Shown in pieces: positions 40,861 to 41,507 of a stretch of 41,507 bases of DNA (position 1 is the stretch's first letter; each line of letters starts with the position of its first letter). The position numbers and the translations under genes are program-made. Source of the stretch: Chara braunii (lineage: Eukaryota > Streptophyta > Charophyceae > Charales > Characeae); the NCBI GenBank assembly GCA_003427395.1, contig BFEA01000311.1, forward strand, positions 1,663,515-1,705,021, written 5' to 3'. The notes beneath the pieces are model-generated. The model saw only the letters and a list, made by a program, of their open reading frames with translations. It was not told the origin of the DNA and ran no database searches.

Positions 40861-41507
40861 TAGCCGAAAATATATATATTTTTTTTTTCTGATTGGTGGT
40901 GGGATAAACATGGTCCACATATTTCTTTGATTCTTTTTTTTTCGGAAAATGCAAACAACACAGGATTTGTGAAAACCTAACAAAAAAAAATGTTGGGTTT
41001 GAATGAAATTCATTCAGGATACTGAGAGTACGGTTTTTAGGTCTTCTGCAGAAGCAAGATTCTTTGCAAAGTTAAAAAAACAAAAATAAAAAAATATTTT
41101 TTAAGAACTACAAGAAGTGGCGAGGAAAAAAAGAAGTTTTTTCACAGTAAATCATTACTAGGCGAAGCAACGTATATTTATAAATTAAAATATCTATTTT
41201 TTTTTATTATCTCAAAAGATCATGTATATAAGTTGTGTATCACAATAAACATGACTGACGGTTTGGAAAACGCGTGAACGTGTTAGCTTGTTTGCAAATA
41301 CGTTTGCCATCATATATTATCTAATTCGTGGATAAACTTTTTTTTTTTAATATATATATTTTATTATTTTATTATTTTATTTTTTTTAACTTGTGTTTGA
41401 CTAAGAAATTGCAGACGTCTCCGAGATAAAAGTTATTTGTGCTATTATTTTACATAATATATATTTTTTAACAATGATTTTATTGTCAGCCTAAAAATTA
41501 TTTTATT
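40861..41507. other. AT-rich stretch, no feature
   Basis: Long A and T runs with short TA tracts fill the end of the window. I see no gene, and no element ends that I can pair. Confidence 0.5.

Overview
The window reads as nuclear DNA of a streptophyte, either a plant or a charophyte alga. It carries two L1-like LINEs, Ty3/gypsy chromovirus pieces, tRNA-headed SINE-like elements, MITE-like insertions and degenerate tandem arrays, and almost no ordinary genes. An isolated primer-binding site matches the plant initiator-tRNA-Met type. The gypsy gag and pol fragments and the Asp/Asn-rich ORF resemble what I associate with the charophyte Chara braunii. That organism call is recollection plus inference and was not checked against any database. 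One ambiguous base (N) inside a poly-C run shows this is a draft assembly.

Layout. 1-520: end of a poly(A)-tailed retroelement, then unassigned sequence. 523-6188 (minus): LINE copy 1, 5'-truncated and heavily broken, split by a MITE-like insertion at 4496-4858 that has a 9-bp target-site duplication. 6198-6612: a 209-bp tandem repeat. 6613-7060: possible LTR end with a PBS. 7250-9819: small tRNA-headed or tail-sharing retroelements, poly-C runs, and a composite 1.35-kb element with an internal 372-bp tandem duplication. 10172-11308 (plus): the only good candidate host gene, a 378-residue protein with an Asp/Asn-rich repeat region. 11709-13060: two more LINE-tail elements, a tRNA-derived SINE and short repeats. 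13529-20952: a large inverted pair of about 1.2-kb arms flanking 4.4 kb, which holds the 3' end of a chromovirus (integrase C-terminus plus chromodomain) and a putative LTR rich in ACGT-core motifs.

21330-24759 (plus): a broken gypsy element (gag, zinc knuckle, a tandemly duplicated protease block, RT) cut off by the poly(A) end of LINE copy 2. 24760 to about 33550 (minus): LINE copy 2, the most complete element here (ORF1 with zinc knuckle, endonuclease, RT, zf-RVT, 3' UTR), still carrying nonsense codons. 33940-35800: satellite-like short tandem arrays. 36050-38990: a degenerate array of about 1.3-kb direct repeats, its third unit interrupted by a second MITE-like insertion with a 9-bp target duplication. 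39000-41507: AT-rich sequence with nothing firmly recognisable.

No metabolic pathway or operon is present. What connects the parts is retrotransposition: both LINEs and three short elements share one 3' tail with a stem-loop whose stem sequence varies while pairing is kept. This suggests the short elements use, or once used, the LINE machinery. The nesting gives relative ages: gypsy is older than LINE copy 2, and LINE copy 1 is older than the MITE inside it.
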